A stretch of 64,000 bases of DNA from Henriciella sp. (GCA_013214545.1 JABSQB010000015.1:1-64000); one strand, 5' to 3'. Numbered from the stretch's first letter, positions 18,586 to 26,989 are shown. Numbers and translations: made by a program. Notes: a model not told the origin generated them from the letters alone.

Positions 18586-19656
18586 ATGAGCTCAGACACA
18601 TCGATCATGCAAGCGCTCAATCAGCGCTCGCGCGACATCTTTAAGCAGATCGTCGAATCCTATCTGGAAACCGGCGAGCCGGTTGGCTCGCGCACTTTGT
18701 CGAAAGGTGGGATCGAACTGTCTGCCGCTTCCATCCGCAATGTCATGGCGGACCTCACAGACCTCGGTTTGCTAGATGCACCGCACGCCTCTGCGGGTCG
18801 GATGCCGACCCATGCGGGATTGCGGCTGTTCGTCGATGGCTTTCTGGAAATGGGCGATCCTGGACAGGATGACCGCGCTGCCATCGAAACCCGATTGAAA
18901 GGTGCAGGACGCGATTTTGGCGGGGTGCTGAAAGAAGCCTCCTCCATCCTGTCAGGCCTCGCCGGCGGCGCTGGGCTGGTCTCGTCGCCGACAAAAGACG
19001 TTGCCGTTCGCCATGTTGAATTTGTCCCGCTGTCGACTGGTGAAGCGCTATGCGTTCTGGTCGATGAGCGCGGCGAGGTCGAGAACCGGCTTGTCAAAAT
19101 TCCGGCAGGCTTACCGCAAACGGTGTTGATTGAAGCGGGCAATTATCTCGCCGCGCGATTGAAAGGGCGGACCTTGCGCGAGGCATCTGCGGACGTGCGG
19201 GCTGAGATCGCGGCACGGCGGGCGCAATTGGACGCGGCGGCGACAGATCTGGTTGAGCGCGGACTCGCGCTGTGGAGCGGCGCTGCGCCAGGCGAAGACC
19301 GGCGCCTGATCATTCAAGGCCGCGCCAATTTGCTGGAGGACGCCTCGGCCGCAGAAGACATGGAACGTGTCCGCCAGTTGTTTGATGTCTTGGAACGTCA
19401 ACAGGGTCTGCTCGAGGTGCTCGACTCGACGCGCGACGCAGACGGCGTGCGGCTGTTTATTGGCTCAGAAAACAGTCTTTTTCCGTTGTCGGGTTCAAGC
19501 GTGATTGTGGCTCCCTATATGAACGCGGAACGTCAGGTGATTGGTGCGCTTGGGGTGATTGGGCCGACACGGCTGAATTATGCCCGGGTGATTCCAATGG
19601 TTGACTATACCGCACGGATGGTTGGAGAGGTGCTGGAAAAGCGCCACCAGAAATGA
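18586..19656 (+). CDS. hrcA: Heat-inducible transcription repressor HrcA
   Basis: 356 residues, normal for HrcA. N-terminal winged helix: IFKQIVESYLETGEPVGSRTLSK and AASIRNVMADLTDLGLL, followed by HASAGRMPTHAGLR, the best-conserved stretch. The C-terminal GPTRLNYARVIPMVDYTA is also typical. HrcA binds CIRCE operators of chaperone genes with GroEL as modulator. No CIRCE element was seen anywhere in this window, including upstream of dnaK, so its targets (probably groESL) lie elsewhere. grpE follows after 10 bp. Confidence 0.96.
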   Translation: MSSDTSIMQALNQRSRDIFKQIVESYLETGEPVGSRTLSKGGIELSAASIRNVMADLTDLGLLDAPHASAGRMPTHAGLRLFVDGFLEMGDPGQDDRAAIETRLKGAGRDFGGVLKEASSILSGLAGGAGLVSSPTKDVAVRHVEFVPLSTGEALCVLVDERGEVENRLVKIPAGLPQTVLIEAGNYLAARLKGRTLREASADVRAEIAARRAQLDAAATDLVERGLALWSGAAPGEDRRLIIQGRANLLEDASAAEDMERVRQLFDVLERQQGLLEVLDSTRDADGVRLFIGSENSLFPLSGSSVIVAPYMNAERQVIGALGVIGPTRLNYARVIPMVDYTARMVGEVLEKRHQK

Positions 19657-19666
19657 GTGACAAGAG

Positions 19667-20350
19667 ATGAGTGACGAGACTGTCAAAGACGATGCCCCTG
19701 AAAGTCCTGAGCTGGGCCCCGATGCCAGCAAGGCTGATCTGAAGGCGGCGGCTGATGAAATTCTGAAAGCGGCAAAGGCTGCCGAACCGGAAGTTGATGC
19801 CGACGAGCAAGCTGATGCCGACGAGCAAGCTGATGCCGAAGCGCCGGAGGAAGCTGAACCGCTGACGCCAGACCAGCAAATCCTGGCTCTGGAGGTTGAG
19901 AAGCAGGAGCTGCGCGATCAGATGCTGCGGGCGATGGCCGAGATGGAAAACCTGCGCAAGCGCTCAGAGCGTGAGAAAACGGATGCGCGGATCTATGCGA
20001 TTGAGAAATTCGCCCGCGACCTGCTCAGCGTTTCTGACAATATGGCCCGCGCACTGGAAGCTCTGCCGGAAGGCGAGCGCGATGCGCTGACGGATGGCGG
20101 CAAAGGCCTGCTCGGCGGCATCGAGATGACCCAGAAAGAGCTGCATACGGTCCTCACGCGCCATGGCGTCACTGCGATTGAAGCAGAGCCGGGCGCAGCC
20201 TTTGACCCGAACCTTCACCAGGCGGTCGCGAACATTCCGTCGGAGCACCCGAATGGAACGATTGCGAGCCTGTTCCAGGCGGGCTGGAAGATTGGTGATC
20301 GGACGCTGCGCGCTGCAATGGTGGCCGTGAGCGCCGGGCAGGCGAATTAG
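19667..20350 (+). CDS. grpE: Nucleotide exchange factor GrpE
   Basis: 227 residues. A long acidic N-terminus (to about residue 65) precedes the coiled coil, where MLRAMAEMENLRKRSEREK is diagnostic. The C-terminal beta domain ends with the FDPNLHQAV and GTIASLFQAGWKIGDRTLRAAMVAV blocks. GrpE releases ADP from DnaK. The acidic tail carries a tandem DEQADA repeat encoded by a perfect 18-bp duplication. hrcA-grpE order is conserved. It converges with the beta-propeller lipoprotein gene and shares a 4-bp stop overlap. Confidence 0.96.
   Translation: MSDETVKDDAPESPELGPDASKADLKAAADEILKAAKAAEPEVDADEQADADEQADAEAPEEAEPLTPDQQILALEVEKQELRDQMLRAMAEMENLRKRSEREKTDARIYAIEKFARDLLSVSDNMARALEALPEGERDALTDGGKGLLGGIEMTQKELHTVLTRHGVTAIEAEPGAAFDPNLHQAVANIPSEHPNGTIASLFQAGWKIGDRTLRAAMVAVSAGQAN
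19801..19836 (+). repeat. Perfect 18-bp tandem duplication inside grpE
   Basis: Two identical copies of CGACGAGCAAGCTGATGC (19801-19818 and 19819-19836) keep the frame and encode a repeated acidic hexapeptide in the disordered GrpE N-terminus. Identity at every base suggests recent slippage. Confidence 0.95.
20347..20350. other. Shared stop-codon tetranucleotide TTAG
   Basis: grpE ends with TAG and the convergent lipoprotein gene with TAA within these four bases. Confidence 0.95.
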
Positions 20351-21237
20351 TCGCCGATCCGCCAAGCGGTCACTGTCCCAGGTTGCCAGTTTGGAACGAT
20401 AATCATATCGCCAATCCGGGTCAGGTCGTTCTGATAGACCGGCACGTCCACGGTATTGTGAAGCTCTGTCGTTTCGCCGTCCGTTGAGACGTGCCAGATC
20501 TGGCCGGGCCAGCTCGAAACCAGATAGCTGCCATCATCGAGCACCGCGATCCCGTCAGCGTTGTCCATGCCGGTGGCAATCTCGGTCAGGTCTCGGGCGC
20601 CCATGGTCTCGTACAAGCTGCCCGAGCTCATCGTCGCGATGAGCAAACGGTCGCCATCCGGCCAGAGCCCGTTGACCCCGCCGAGCCGTTCATCGGCGAG
20701 CCATTCCTTGTAACCATTTACGTCAATCTGGAAGATCCGAGCTGAGCCGGAATCGCTGAGATAAACCCCGCCTTGCCAGACCGCGATATCGTTCAAAAAC
20801 CCGGCGCCTTCGACGGGATAGGTGTTTTCAATCTCACCGCTGGCGAGGTCGATCACGTGATAGGCGTCATAATCGGACACAAACAGCTTGCCGTCGCGAA
20901 TGCCGAGCCCTTTTGGCGCGTTAAGCCCTTCAACCCACTTTTCTTCCAGAATCTCGCCATCCATGGAGAGGCGGCTGATCCAGCCCTCACCATCTTTCGC
21001 GCCGCCTTCGCCCGCGACATTCGAGATGTAGAGCACGCCATCCGCCGTCGCCACGCCTTCTGGCGAGGACAGTCCTGCTGCAACCCAGACCTGCGTCAGT
21101 TCTGGCAGTACCGGGGCTGCGGCTTCAGGCGCCGCAGACGTCACTGGTGGCTCTGGTGCGGCAAGCTCCGGCTCGGACGTTTCCGGTTGCGAGCAGGCGG
21201 CCAGAGCGAGAACGGGAATGAGGGCGTAGCGGTGCAT
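20347..21237 (-). CDS. Predicted lipoprotein with SMP-30/NHL-like beta-propeller
   Basis: 296 residues. The N-terminus MHRYALIPVLALAACS carries a LAAC lipobox, followed by a Pro/Glu/Ala linker to about residue 45. The body has repeated blade-like units (SPEGVATADGVLYISNV, APKGLGIRDGKLFVSDY, GFLNDIAVWQGGVYLSDS, NADGIAVLDDGSYLVSS). Such folds include gluconolactonases and lactonases, but the substrate cannot be told from sequence alone. It lies between grpE and dnaK in opposite orientation, separating two heat-shock genes. Confidence 0.8.
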   Translation of the reverse strand: MHRYALIPVLALAACSQPETSEPELAAPEPPVTSAAPEAAAPVLPELTQVWVAAGLSSPEGVATADGVLYISNVAGEGGAKDGEGWISRLSMDGEILEEKWVEGLNAPKGLGIRDGKLFVSDYDAYHVIDLASGEIENTYPVEGAGFLNDIAVWQGGVYLSDSGSARIFQIDVNGYKEWLADERLGGVNGLWPDGDRLLIATMSSGSLYETMGARDLTEIATGMDNADGIAVLDDGSYLVSSWPGQIWHVSTDGETTELHNTVDVPVYQNDLTRIGDMIIVPNWQPGTVTAWRIGD

Positions 21238-21329
21238 GGCGCAGTCTCCATCTTGTTTGTGACAGGTGTAACGCGAATTAGAGCCCGCTGACCACTAAAT
21301 TCTTTGGAACGTTCAATCCCACGTTCCCC

Positions 21330-21357
21330 CTTGAAGATGTCCCGACGTTTCCCACAT
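21330..21357 (+). promoter_or_regulatory. Candidate sigma-32 (heat-shock) promoter of dnaK
   Basis: CTTGAAG at 21330-21336, a 14-base spacer and CCCACAT at 21351-21357 match the RpoH layout CTTGAAA-N14-CCCATNT in all seven -35 bases but the last, and in five of the seven -10 bases as aligned. It lies 136 bp upstream of the dnaK start in a 256-bp intergenic region with no CIRCE element. Confidence 0.6.
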
Positions 21358-21493
21358 GCATGGGGAACCAAGAGATGATCGGACTGAAACACCGTCTTCA
21401 CCTCTGGGAATCTTTGTGTATAGAGCCGCAGGTTGCTGGTGCTGCATAGCAGGCCGATCAAGGCAAGCGGCGGCGGCTAAGGAGAGAAAATTT

Positions 21494-23407
21494 ATGGGTA
21501 AGATTATCGGAATCGACCTCGGCACGACCAATAGCTGCGTCGCTGTCATGGATGGCGGAGACGCCAAAGTTATTGAAAATTCAGAAGGCGCCCGGACCAC
21601 CCCGTCCGTTGTTGCCTTTACAGAAGGCGGTGAACGCCTGATCGGAATGCCGGCGCGCCGTCAGGCAGTGACGAACCCGGACTTTACGTTCTACGCCATC
21701 AAGCGCCTGATCGGTCGCACATTTGACGATCCGACGGCGCAAAAAGACAAAGAGCTGAGCCCGTTTGAGATCGTTAAAGGCCCGAACGGCGACGCGTGGG
21801 TCAAAGGCCGCGACAAGGATTACGCGCCGCAAGAAGTTTCCGCTTTCATCCTGACCAAGATGAAAGAAACTGCTGAGGCCTATCTCGGCGGTGAAGTCAC
21901 CCAAGCGGTGATCACGGTCCCAGCCTACTTTAACGACGCCCAGCGTCAGGCGACCAAGGATGCCGGTAAGATTGCTGGCCTCGAAGTGCTCCGTATCATT
22001 AACGAGCCAACTGCTGCAGCCCTGGCTTATGGCCTCGAAAAAGGCGGCAACAAAATCATCGCAGTCTATGACCTCGGTGGTGGTACGTTCGATGTTTCGC
22101 TGCTTGAGATCGGTGACGGCGTGTTTGAAGTTCTGTCCACCAATGGCGATACGTTCCTTGGCGGTGAAGACTTTGACCTGCGCATCGTCGACTTCCTCGC
22201 GGATGAGTTCAAAAAAGAACAGGGCATTGACCTGAAAGCCGACAAGCTCGCGCTTCAGCGCCTGAAAGAAGAAGCTGAGAAAGCCAAGAAAGAGCTCTCC
22301 TCGGCTTCCTCTTACGAGGTGAACCTGCCCTTCATCACAGCGGACGCATCTGGTCCGAAACACCTCAACATCAAGCTGTCGCGCGCCAAGCTCGAAAGCC
22401 TGGTCGGTGACCTGATCAAGCGTACGATTGATCCGTGTAAGAAAGCGCTGGCCGACGCTGGCAAGAACCCGTCTGACATTGATGATGTGGTTCTGGTCGG
22501 CGGTATGACCCGTATGCCTGCTGTCCAGGAAGCGGTGAAAGGCTTCTTCGGCAAGGATCCACACAAGGGTGTGAACCCTGACGAGGTTGTGGCGCTCGGC
22601 GCGGCGATCCAGGGCGGGGTTCTGCAAGGTGACGTCAAGGATGTGGTCCTGCTCGACGTGACACCTCTGTCGCTCGGCATCGAGACCTTGGGCGGCGTGT
22701 TCACGCGCTTAATCGATCGCAACACAACGATCCCGACCAAGAAGAGCCAGACCTTCTCAACCGCTGAAGACAATCAGCCGGCTGTGACCATTCGTGTGTT
22801 CCAGGGTGAGCGTGAAATGGCGGCGGACAACAAGATCCTCGGCCAGTTCAATCTGGAAGATATTCCGCCTGCCCCGCGCGGTGTGCCGCAGATCGAAGTG
22901 ACGTTCGACATCGACGCCAACGGCATTGTTTCTGTCGGCGCGAAAGACAAGGCGACCGGAAAAGAGCAGCAAATCACCATCCAGGCCGATGGCGGTCTCA
23001 ACGACTCTGACATCGAAGCGATGATGAAGGATGCCGAAGCGAACGCCGAAGAAGACAAGAAGCGCCGCGACCTGGTGGAAGCTAAGAACAATGCCGAAAG
23101 CCTCGCGCATCAGACTGAGAAGCAGCTCGAAGAGCATGGCGACAAGGTCAGCGATGAGGTGAAGAAGGAAATCGAAGACGCTGCTGCGGCTTTGAAAACC
23201 GCTGCTGAAGGCGAGGATGTCGCTGACATTCAAGCCAAGCATCAGGAACTGATGAATGCAGCCATGAAGCTCGGCGAAGCAATCTACGGCGCCCAGCAGG
23301 CGGAAGCCGCAGAGGGCGACGCCGCCGCTGACGCAGCCGCCGATGGCGAAGATGTGGTCGACGCTGACTTCGAAGAAGTCGACGACGACAATCGCCAGAG
23401 CGCTTAA
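21494..23407 (+). CDS. dnaK: Chaperone protein DnaK (Hsp70)
   Basis: 637 residues, normal length. It starts at [22 protein letters not shown] (ATG 21494, GGAGAG upstream); the longer open frame to 21356 is not conserved. ATPase motifs: [54 protein letters not shown] and [14 protein letters not shown]. The linker and substrate-binding domain follow ([18 protein letters not shown]) and the tail ends [11 protein letters not shown]. It folds and refolds proteins with DnaJ and GrpE. dnaJ, the usual next gene in many alphaproteobacteria, is not present here; a strong terminator follows at once. Confidence 0.98.
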   Translation: MGKIIGIDLGTTNSCVAVMDGGDAKVIENSEGARTTPSVVAFTEGGERLIGMPARRQAVTNPDFTFYAIKRLIGRTFDDPTAQKDKELSPFEIVKGPNGDAWVKGRDKDYAPQEVSAFILTKMKETAEAYLGGEVTQAVITVPAYFNDAQRQATKDAGKIAGLEVLRIINEPTAAALAYGLEKGGNKIIAVYDLGGGTFDVSLLEIGDGVFEVLSTNGDTFLGGEDFDLRIVDFLADEFKKEQGIDLKADKLALQRLKEEAEKAKKELSSASSYEVNLPFITADASGPKHLNIKLSRAKLESLVGDLIKRTIDPCKKALADAGKNPSDIDDVVLVGGMTRMPAVQEAVKGFFGKDPHKGVNPDEVVALGAAIQGGVLQGDVKDVVLLDVTPLSLGIETLGGVFTRLIDRNTTIPTKKSQTFSTAEDNQPAVTIRVFQGEREMAADNKILGQFNLEDIPPAPRGVPQIEVTFDIDANGIVSVGAKDKATGKEQQITIQADGGLNDSDIEAMMKDAEANAEEDKKRRDLVEAKNNAESLAHQTEKQLEEHGDKVSDEVKKEIEDAAAALKTAAEGEDVADIQAKHQELMNAAMKLGEAIYGAQQAEAAEGDAAADAAADGEDVVDADFEEVDDDNRQSA

Positions 23408-23431
23408 GGCTCAGCCTCGAACCGAAAATAG

Positions 23432-23466
23432 AAAAGCCCCGCCAGATGGCGGGGCTTTTTTTGTTT
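23432..23466 (+). terminator. Rho-independent terminator of dnaK
   Basis: The stem AAAAGCCCCGCC / GGCGGGGCTTTT (23432-23443 and 23448-23459) has a 4-base loop AGAT and continues into a run of T to 23462. It starts 25 bp after the dnaK stop. Confidence 0.95.
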
Positions 23467-23540
23467 TGACGCGTCTGCTTTCGGCGACAAAGCGGGACTT
23501 TGTCCAAGCGCCTCAATCGCCAGCGCGAACTGATTTCCAG

Positions 23541-24362
23541 TTAGTTTTCTTTCAGTTGCTGGTACAGATCGTCCCAACTTTCGGTCACATCGGAGGTGAT
23601 CGAATAACAGTGTCCGACGTAGTCTTGGTGCCCATAGGTTAGTTTTAGGCGCGGCTGATTTTGTAGAGGTGACGACGGTCGGTGAGGCATCATGTAAATC
23701 CGAAATGCGATGGCATTTCGCTCGCCTAGATAGCTATCAGGTTCGATTGGCACTCCATCTTTCGAACATCCCGAGAAATGCCGGAAAATCTCATTCGCTT
23801 TTTGCGTCGCTTCCGACGGTGAGGCATTTTCGTAAGTTGCCCAAAGCTCATAGTAACTCCACTTCTCGACAAACTGCTCCGTTGGTTCTGTCATATAAAC
23901 ATTTAGATCGGAATTGAGGTCGTGTTCGCGGACACTAACGGCTGACAAGTCGATACTCGGGCCAGACTTTTGTTCCCATATCCAGCGATCTCCCAGCGCA
24001 AAGTCATAGTTCTCGTATGCGCCAGCGGAGAGTTTCAATGAGAATCCGCCTGCTTCGGGTCCCATATTGCCCTGTGCGAGCATCTCCCATATTGACACAT
24101 GGTGCTTGCCTGATTTTGCGGCGGTCGGCAGCAAATGCTCCGTAAGTAATTCGATGAAGGACAGATTGCGTAGATTCGCATCAGGCTCTTTTGATTCAAA
24201 TTCAACTTGCAGCACCAGTTGGCTTTTCCCAAAAAGCGATTGTGTCGTGATGTACTTAGAATCGACTAATCGCTCTCCGGTCTTGAGCGTGTAAGGTTCT
24301 GCATTCGCCAAACAAAACGAACAGATACAGCCCATGAAGATTACAGTCAGACTTCTTATCAT
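23541..24362 (-). CDS. Secreted protein of unknown function, AT-richer than its surroundings
   Basis: 273 residues from ATG 24362. An N-terminal signal peptide MIRSLTVIFMGCICSFCLANAEP is clear, with cleavage likely after ANA. A longer frame to 24398 has no signal-like start. The mature part contains many Tyr and Trp residues, two Cys near the C-terminus (FSGC and VGHCYS) that could pair, and no membrane helix. I recognise no family. Codon use is visibly more A/T-rich than in dnaK or its neighbours, which suggests recent arrival. It lies between the dnaK terminator and a repeat-rich gene-free kilobase. Confidence 0.65.
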   Translation of the reverse strand: MIRSLTVIFMGCICSFCLANAEPYTLKTGERLVDSKYITTQSLFGKSQLVLQVEFESKEPDANLRNLSFIELLTEHLLPTAAKSGKHHVSIWEMLAQGNMGPEAGGFSLKLSAGAYENYDFALGDRWIWEQKSGPSIDLSAVSVREHDLNSDLNVYMTEPTEQFVEKWSYYELWATYENASPSEATQKANEIFRHFSGCSKDGVPIEPDSYLGERNAIAFRIYMMPHRPSSPLQNQPRLKLTYGHQDYVGHCYSITSDVTESWDDLYQQLKEN

Positions 24363-24409
24363 TTGGATATCTTTCGGATGGCGTAGTTTATCAATCACCT
24401 ATGTTTGTT

Positions 24410-24472
24410 CGGGAGGCAACGCGATTTTGCGCGATAATGCTGTTCATTATCGCAATCGATTGCCTGCTCCCG
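24410..24472. repeat. Long imperfect hairpin upstream of the orphan gene
   Basis: Left arm 24410-24439 (from CGGGAGGCAAC to GCGATAATG) pairs with right arm 24445-24472 (from CATTATCGCAATCG to CTCCCG) around the 5-base loop CTGTT. The ends and the loop-proximal 9 bp pair well, with mismatches in the middle. It starts 47 bp upstream of the start at 24362. Confidence 0.7.
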
Positions 24473-24515
24473 GATTGGGAAGAGAAATCTCGCCGCCGTG
24501 AAAGGGCGTCACCCC

Positions 24516-24610
24516 GACAGCCAAAGGCTGTCTGAGGGCCCATTTCGGACCCTCTCCGCTTGCCGATAGGGCGCGAGATGGATCCTCAGACCGCTCCGCG
24601 GTCGAGGAGG
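24516..24610. repeat. Cluster of short perfect hairpins
   Basis: Two stems are clear: GACAGCC-AAA-GGCTGTC (24516-24532), and GACCGC-TCC-GCGGTC (24589-24603), which is extended by an outer TCCTC/GAGGA pair to 24583-24609. These are typical of non-coding mosaic repeats. Confidence 0.65.
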
Positions 24611-24640
24611 ACGCGTAAATGGAGTTTCGACCTCCTTGAG

Positions 24641-24729
24641 CCTCATCCTGAGCTTGTCGAAGGACGAGGCGAGCTAGATTTAGCTGCCCGGAAGCGCGGC
24701 CCTCGTCCTTCGACAAGCTCAGGATGAGG
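24641..24729. repeat. Perfect 29-bp inverted pair of REP-like palindromes
   Basis: The element at 24641-24669 (begins CCTCATCCTGAGCTTGTCGA, ends AGGACGAGG) is repeated as its exact reverse complement at 24701-24729, separated by 31 bp. Each copy is itself a near-palindrome (CCTCATCCT / AGGACGAGG). This layout, two inverted REP units around a spacer, resembles bacterial interspersed mosaic elements mobilised in trans by RAYT transposases. The CTTCGACAAGCTCAGG core is familiar from many alphaproteobacterial intergenic regions. Confidence 0.85.
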
Positions 24730-24797
24730 GCCTAATGACCTAACGTCCGCTCCTGACCCAAAGCGCCCCGCAATCCCTACCTCTTTCCCCCAGCGCT

Positions 24798-24899
24798 CCC
24801 CACGGCTTGACCGTGGGGTCCATCTTGGGGTCGGTCCACCTTGTCATAGGGGTGAGCGCGGGAGATGGATCCCACGGTCTCGCAGCGCTCGCCGTGGGA
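24798..24899. repeat. Paired CCCACGG/CCGTGGG hairpins
   Basis: CCCCACGG-CTTGA-CCGTGGGG (24798-24818) and TCCCACGG-N14-CCGTGGGA (24870-24899) are related stems about 70 bp apart in the gene-free interval. They share the CCCACGG core and the neighbouring GATGGA/TCCATC words, so they look like copies of one family. Confidence 0.65.
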
Positions 24900-25186
24900 A
24901 ACGTGGAGGCCAATCCCGTCTCAATCCCCACCCTTCAAAACCCGCATATAATCCCTCCCATCTCCTTCTGATGGAAGGCTTGTCCGGAACGGCTTGGCAG
25001 GGGAGGAGAGCGGTGGTCGCGTGGCTTGGCTTGGGGAGCTGTACCCTTTGCTCAGTAGCGCGCCTGGCCGGTGCTCATAAATCCTGGTCCCCACGGCCAG
25101 GCTACGAAAGACGTAAGACAGAAGGCCCCCCAGGTGGTGCTTGGTCCAGGTGATCAAGGCCTAACGCATGAAAAACATGCCGCCGC

Positions 25187-25262
25187 AGGCGCGTCTGATC
25201 CAGGCGCTATACGCCGTCTCGAGAGAGCGGCAGTTCACTCCGCGTTTGTCTCAGACGCGCCT
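25187..25262. repeat. 12-bp perfect inverted repeat
   Basis: AGGCGCGTCTGA at 25187-25198 is matched by TCAGACGCGCCT at 25251-25262 with a 52-bp spacer. It lies 87 bp downstream of the phyH-like stop. No T-run follows, so it is not a standard terminator. Confidence 0.6.
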
Positions 25263-25348
25263 AGCCTTTCTAAAGCCTCAGGTGGAGACACCGTGAGGGG
25301 TTTGGTGCTGCGCGTTTCTGACTCATAGAAGGCCTGTCTCGCGGGCGG

Positions 25349-26239
25349 CTAAACCGCACCATCCTGTGCCCTCGCGCTCACCTTCTCATACATCTCGTCG
25401 CCCCAGGAGGCGACTTTGCCGTTGAACAGGAAGTCCGGTGGCACGACTTCCGGGCCTTTGCCCGGCGGCAGCGGCGGGGTGAAATAGCCGAGCGCATAAG
25501 AGCCCATGGCATAGCCGAGCATCGCTTGCAGCTCCGGGTCGAAATCCTTGGCGATTTCTGGTGGGCAGGACAGGTATTGGTTCTCTTCCTGGCGCAGCCA
25601 GCCGAGTGCATAGGTGATGTTCAAGCCGATCCGATCCGCATCTGAGACATTGGCGCCGCCGCTATGCACGACCGAGCCTGAATAGACGAGGACGGAGCCA
25701 GCTGCCATTTCGGCATATTCAACCTCGTCGCGGCTCGGATGACGCTCCGGGTCCCAATTGTTTGAGCCGGGAATGACATTGGTGGCGCCATTCTCTTTGG
25801 TGAAATCGGTAATTGCCCAGATCGTGTTGAATTGCGGTTCCAGGGTGGGCAGCAGGTAGCCGCCCCAGGCGAGCCGGTCGCGGTGCAGGGGCTGCACCTG
25901 CTGGCCGGGCTTGATGCGAATAAATTGGGTGAGGTGCAGCTGGATCGTCTCGCAATAGGGCGCGAGGAACGCTTTTGCGCCGCCCACAATCGCGGGTTGC
26001 ATCACGGCATCGCGGCAGGCAGCAGAGCGCGCGACCAGGGCGCCGGTCCGGGTTGTCTTGCGGCCGGTAAAATCATCGCGTCCGGTTTCCGTGGCATCGA
26101 TGAAGGGCATGCATTCCGACTTCATCTGCGCCAGGCCATTCGCGTTCAACACGCCTTCGAGAATGCAGGCGCCGTCTGTTTTCAAGGCGTCCACCAGCTG
26201 CTCGGGATTGGCGTCGGCGGGTAGGTATTTCAAAGGCAT
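25349..26239 (-). CDS. Phytanoyl-CoA dioxygenase family (PhyH-like) Fe(II)/2-oxoglutarate enzyme
   Basis: 296 residues. The iron facial triad is visible as His119 and Asp121 in QPLHRDRLAW and His192 in SGSVVHSGGAN, with Arg203 in the 2-oxoglutarate position. The double-stranded beta-helix framework fits (LLPTLEPQFNTIWAITDFTKENGATNVIPGS). Members hydroxylate varied substrates, from branched acyl-CoA to natural products, so the substrate is not assigned. It lies 11 bp downstream of a TetR gene in the same direction and is presumably controlled by it. The short C-terminal extension ends in PPDFLFNGKV. Confidence 0.9.
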   Translation of the reverse strand: MPLKYLPADANPEQLVDALKTDGACILEGVLNANGLAQMKSECMPFIDATETGRDDFTGRKTTRTGALVARSAACRDAVMQPAIVGGAKAFLAPYCETIQLHLTQFIRIKPGQQVQPLHRDRLAWGGYLLPTLEPQFNTIWAITDFTKENGATNVIPGSNNWDPERHPSRDEVEYAEMAAGSVLVYSGSVVHSGGANVSDADRIGLNITYALGWLRQEENQYLSCPPEIAKDFDPELQAMLGYAMGSYALGYFTPPLPPGKGPEVVPPDFLFNGKVASWGDEMYEKVSARAQDGAV

Positions 26240-26250
26240 AATGACCTCCT

Positions 26251-26829
26251 TCAGGGGTGAGCAGGTTGGGGCGAAAAGGATGCGATAATGGGTGAGATCA
26301 ACTGGTCGAGCAGCGCGACTTGCCGCGCTTCCGGCCAGAGCTCAGGTTCCAGCGTGGCGCGCGTACCGATACCATCCACGGCAGCAATGATGGCTGCGGC
26401 GGCCATATGCGGGTCCGGATGAATGCCCTCCATATCCTCGGCCACAGCGGTTTCGATTTCGGCGTAGAATTGTCGGTGAATCTGCGCCAGCGCTTCGGAA
26501 TGAGGGGCCCGGCCCCAATAGGCGAGCCAGACTTTCCATTCTTTGCGCTTCTCGTCATTCACCGGCAGAGCAGTCGCGATCTCTTCCACATTCGGCGGGT
26601 TGTCTGGCTCCCCGATCTGGATGAACAGGCGGGTGCAGACTTCCTCCAACGCAGCGGCGAGCACAGCGTCCTTGTCAGAGAAATAGTGGGCAATCGAGCC
26701 GGTGGTGACACCGGCCATGCGCGCGATGTCTGTCAGTTTCACCCCGCTCAGCCCATTCGCGGCGATCGCATCGACGGCAGCGGAGGCAATGGCGCGGCGT
26801 CGTTCTTCATGATCAACAATTTTTGGCAT
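26251..26829 (-). CDS. TetR-family regulator (BetI-like)
   Basis: 192 residues from ATG 26829; the frame is open further but unconserved. The N-terminal helix-turn-helix is clear: RAIASAAVDAIAANGLSGVKLTDIARMAGVTTGSIAHYFSDKDAVLAAAL. The C-terminal ligand domain is BetI-like, with KEWKVWLAYWGRA. It is followed by the PhyH-like gene and divergent from the Coq4-family gene with a 160-bp AT-rich spacer. Local repression of both directions is the simple inference. Confidence 0.9.
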   Translation of the reverse strand: MPKIVDHEERRRAIASAAVDAIAANGLSGVKLTDIARMAGVTTGSIAHYFSDKDAVLAAALEEVCTRLFIQIGEPDNPPNVEEIATALPVNDEKRKEWKVWLAYWGRAPHSEALAQIHRQFYAEIETAVAEDMEGIHPDPHMAAAAIIAAVDGIGTRATLEPELWPEARQVALLDQLISPIIASFSPQPAHP

Positions 26830-26929
26830 AATGGTGATAATAAAATAAAATTTGAGTTTGTCAACGCTGCCTGAGTTCGACGCTGGGATTGGCCTCAAAG
26901 TACAACAGGGTGGCAGCCGGCACAATAAA

Positions 26930-26941
26930 TGAACGTGTTCA
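26930..26941. promoter_or_regulatory. Palindrome in the TetR / Coq4 divergent region
   Basis: TGAACGTGTTCA is a 5-bp perfect dyad (TGAAC/GTTCA) with a 2-bp centre, 49 bp upstream of the Coq4-family start and 100 bp upstream of the TetR start. Its position suits an operator for the divergently encoded regulator. The short arms leave chance occurrence possible. Confidence 0.4.
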
Positions 26942-26989
26942 CAAAACAATCACCTCATGCTATGGAGGACCATACGGAGAAGGAATTCC

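Larger units (their letters stand above)
24363..25348. other. Gene-free, repeat-rich interval of about 1 kb
   Basis: No convincing gene was found: the short open frames on both strands lack start signals, recognisable protein features and consistent codon use. The left half is a mosaic of hairpin-forming elements, including a long imperfect hairpin, several 7-8 bp stems and a perfect 29-bp inverted REP-like pair. The right half (about 24900-25340) has only one clear element, a 12-bp inverted repeat. I see no tRNA or transposase. Confidence 0.7.

Noticed and set aside
21238-21493. CIRCE operator before dnaK
   Set aside because: I looked for TTAGCACTC-N9-GAGTGCTAA and found nothing close.
21581-22627. 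348-codon minus-strand open frame opposite dnaK
   Set aside because: Classic antisense dnaK open frame, a known annotation artefact.
24447-25328. Small open frames on both strands (for example 24447-24716, 24740-24931 and 24921-25157 on minus, 25071-25328 on plus)
   Set aside because: They lie across hairpin repeats, have no Shine-Dalgarno or recognisable protein pattern and overlap each other; I treat the interval as non-coding.
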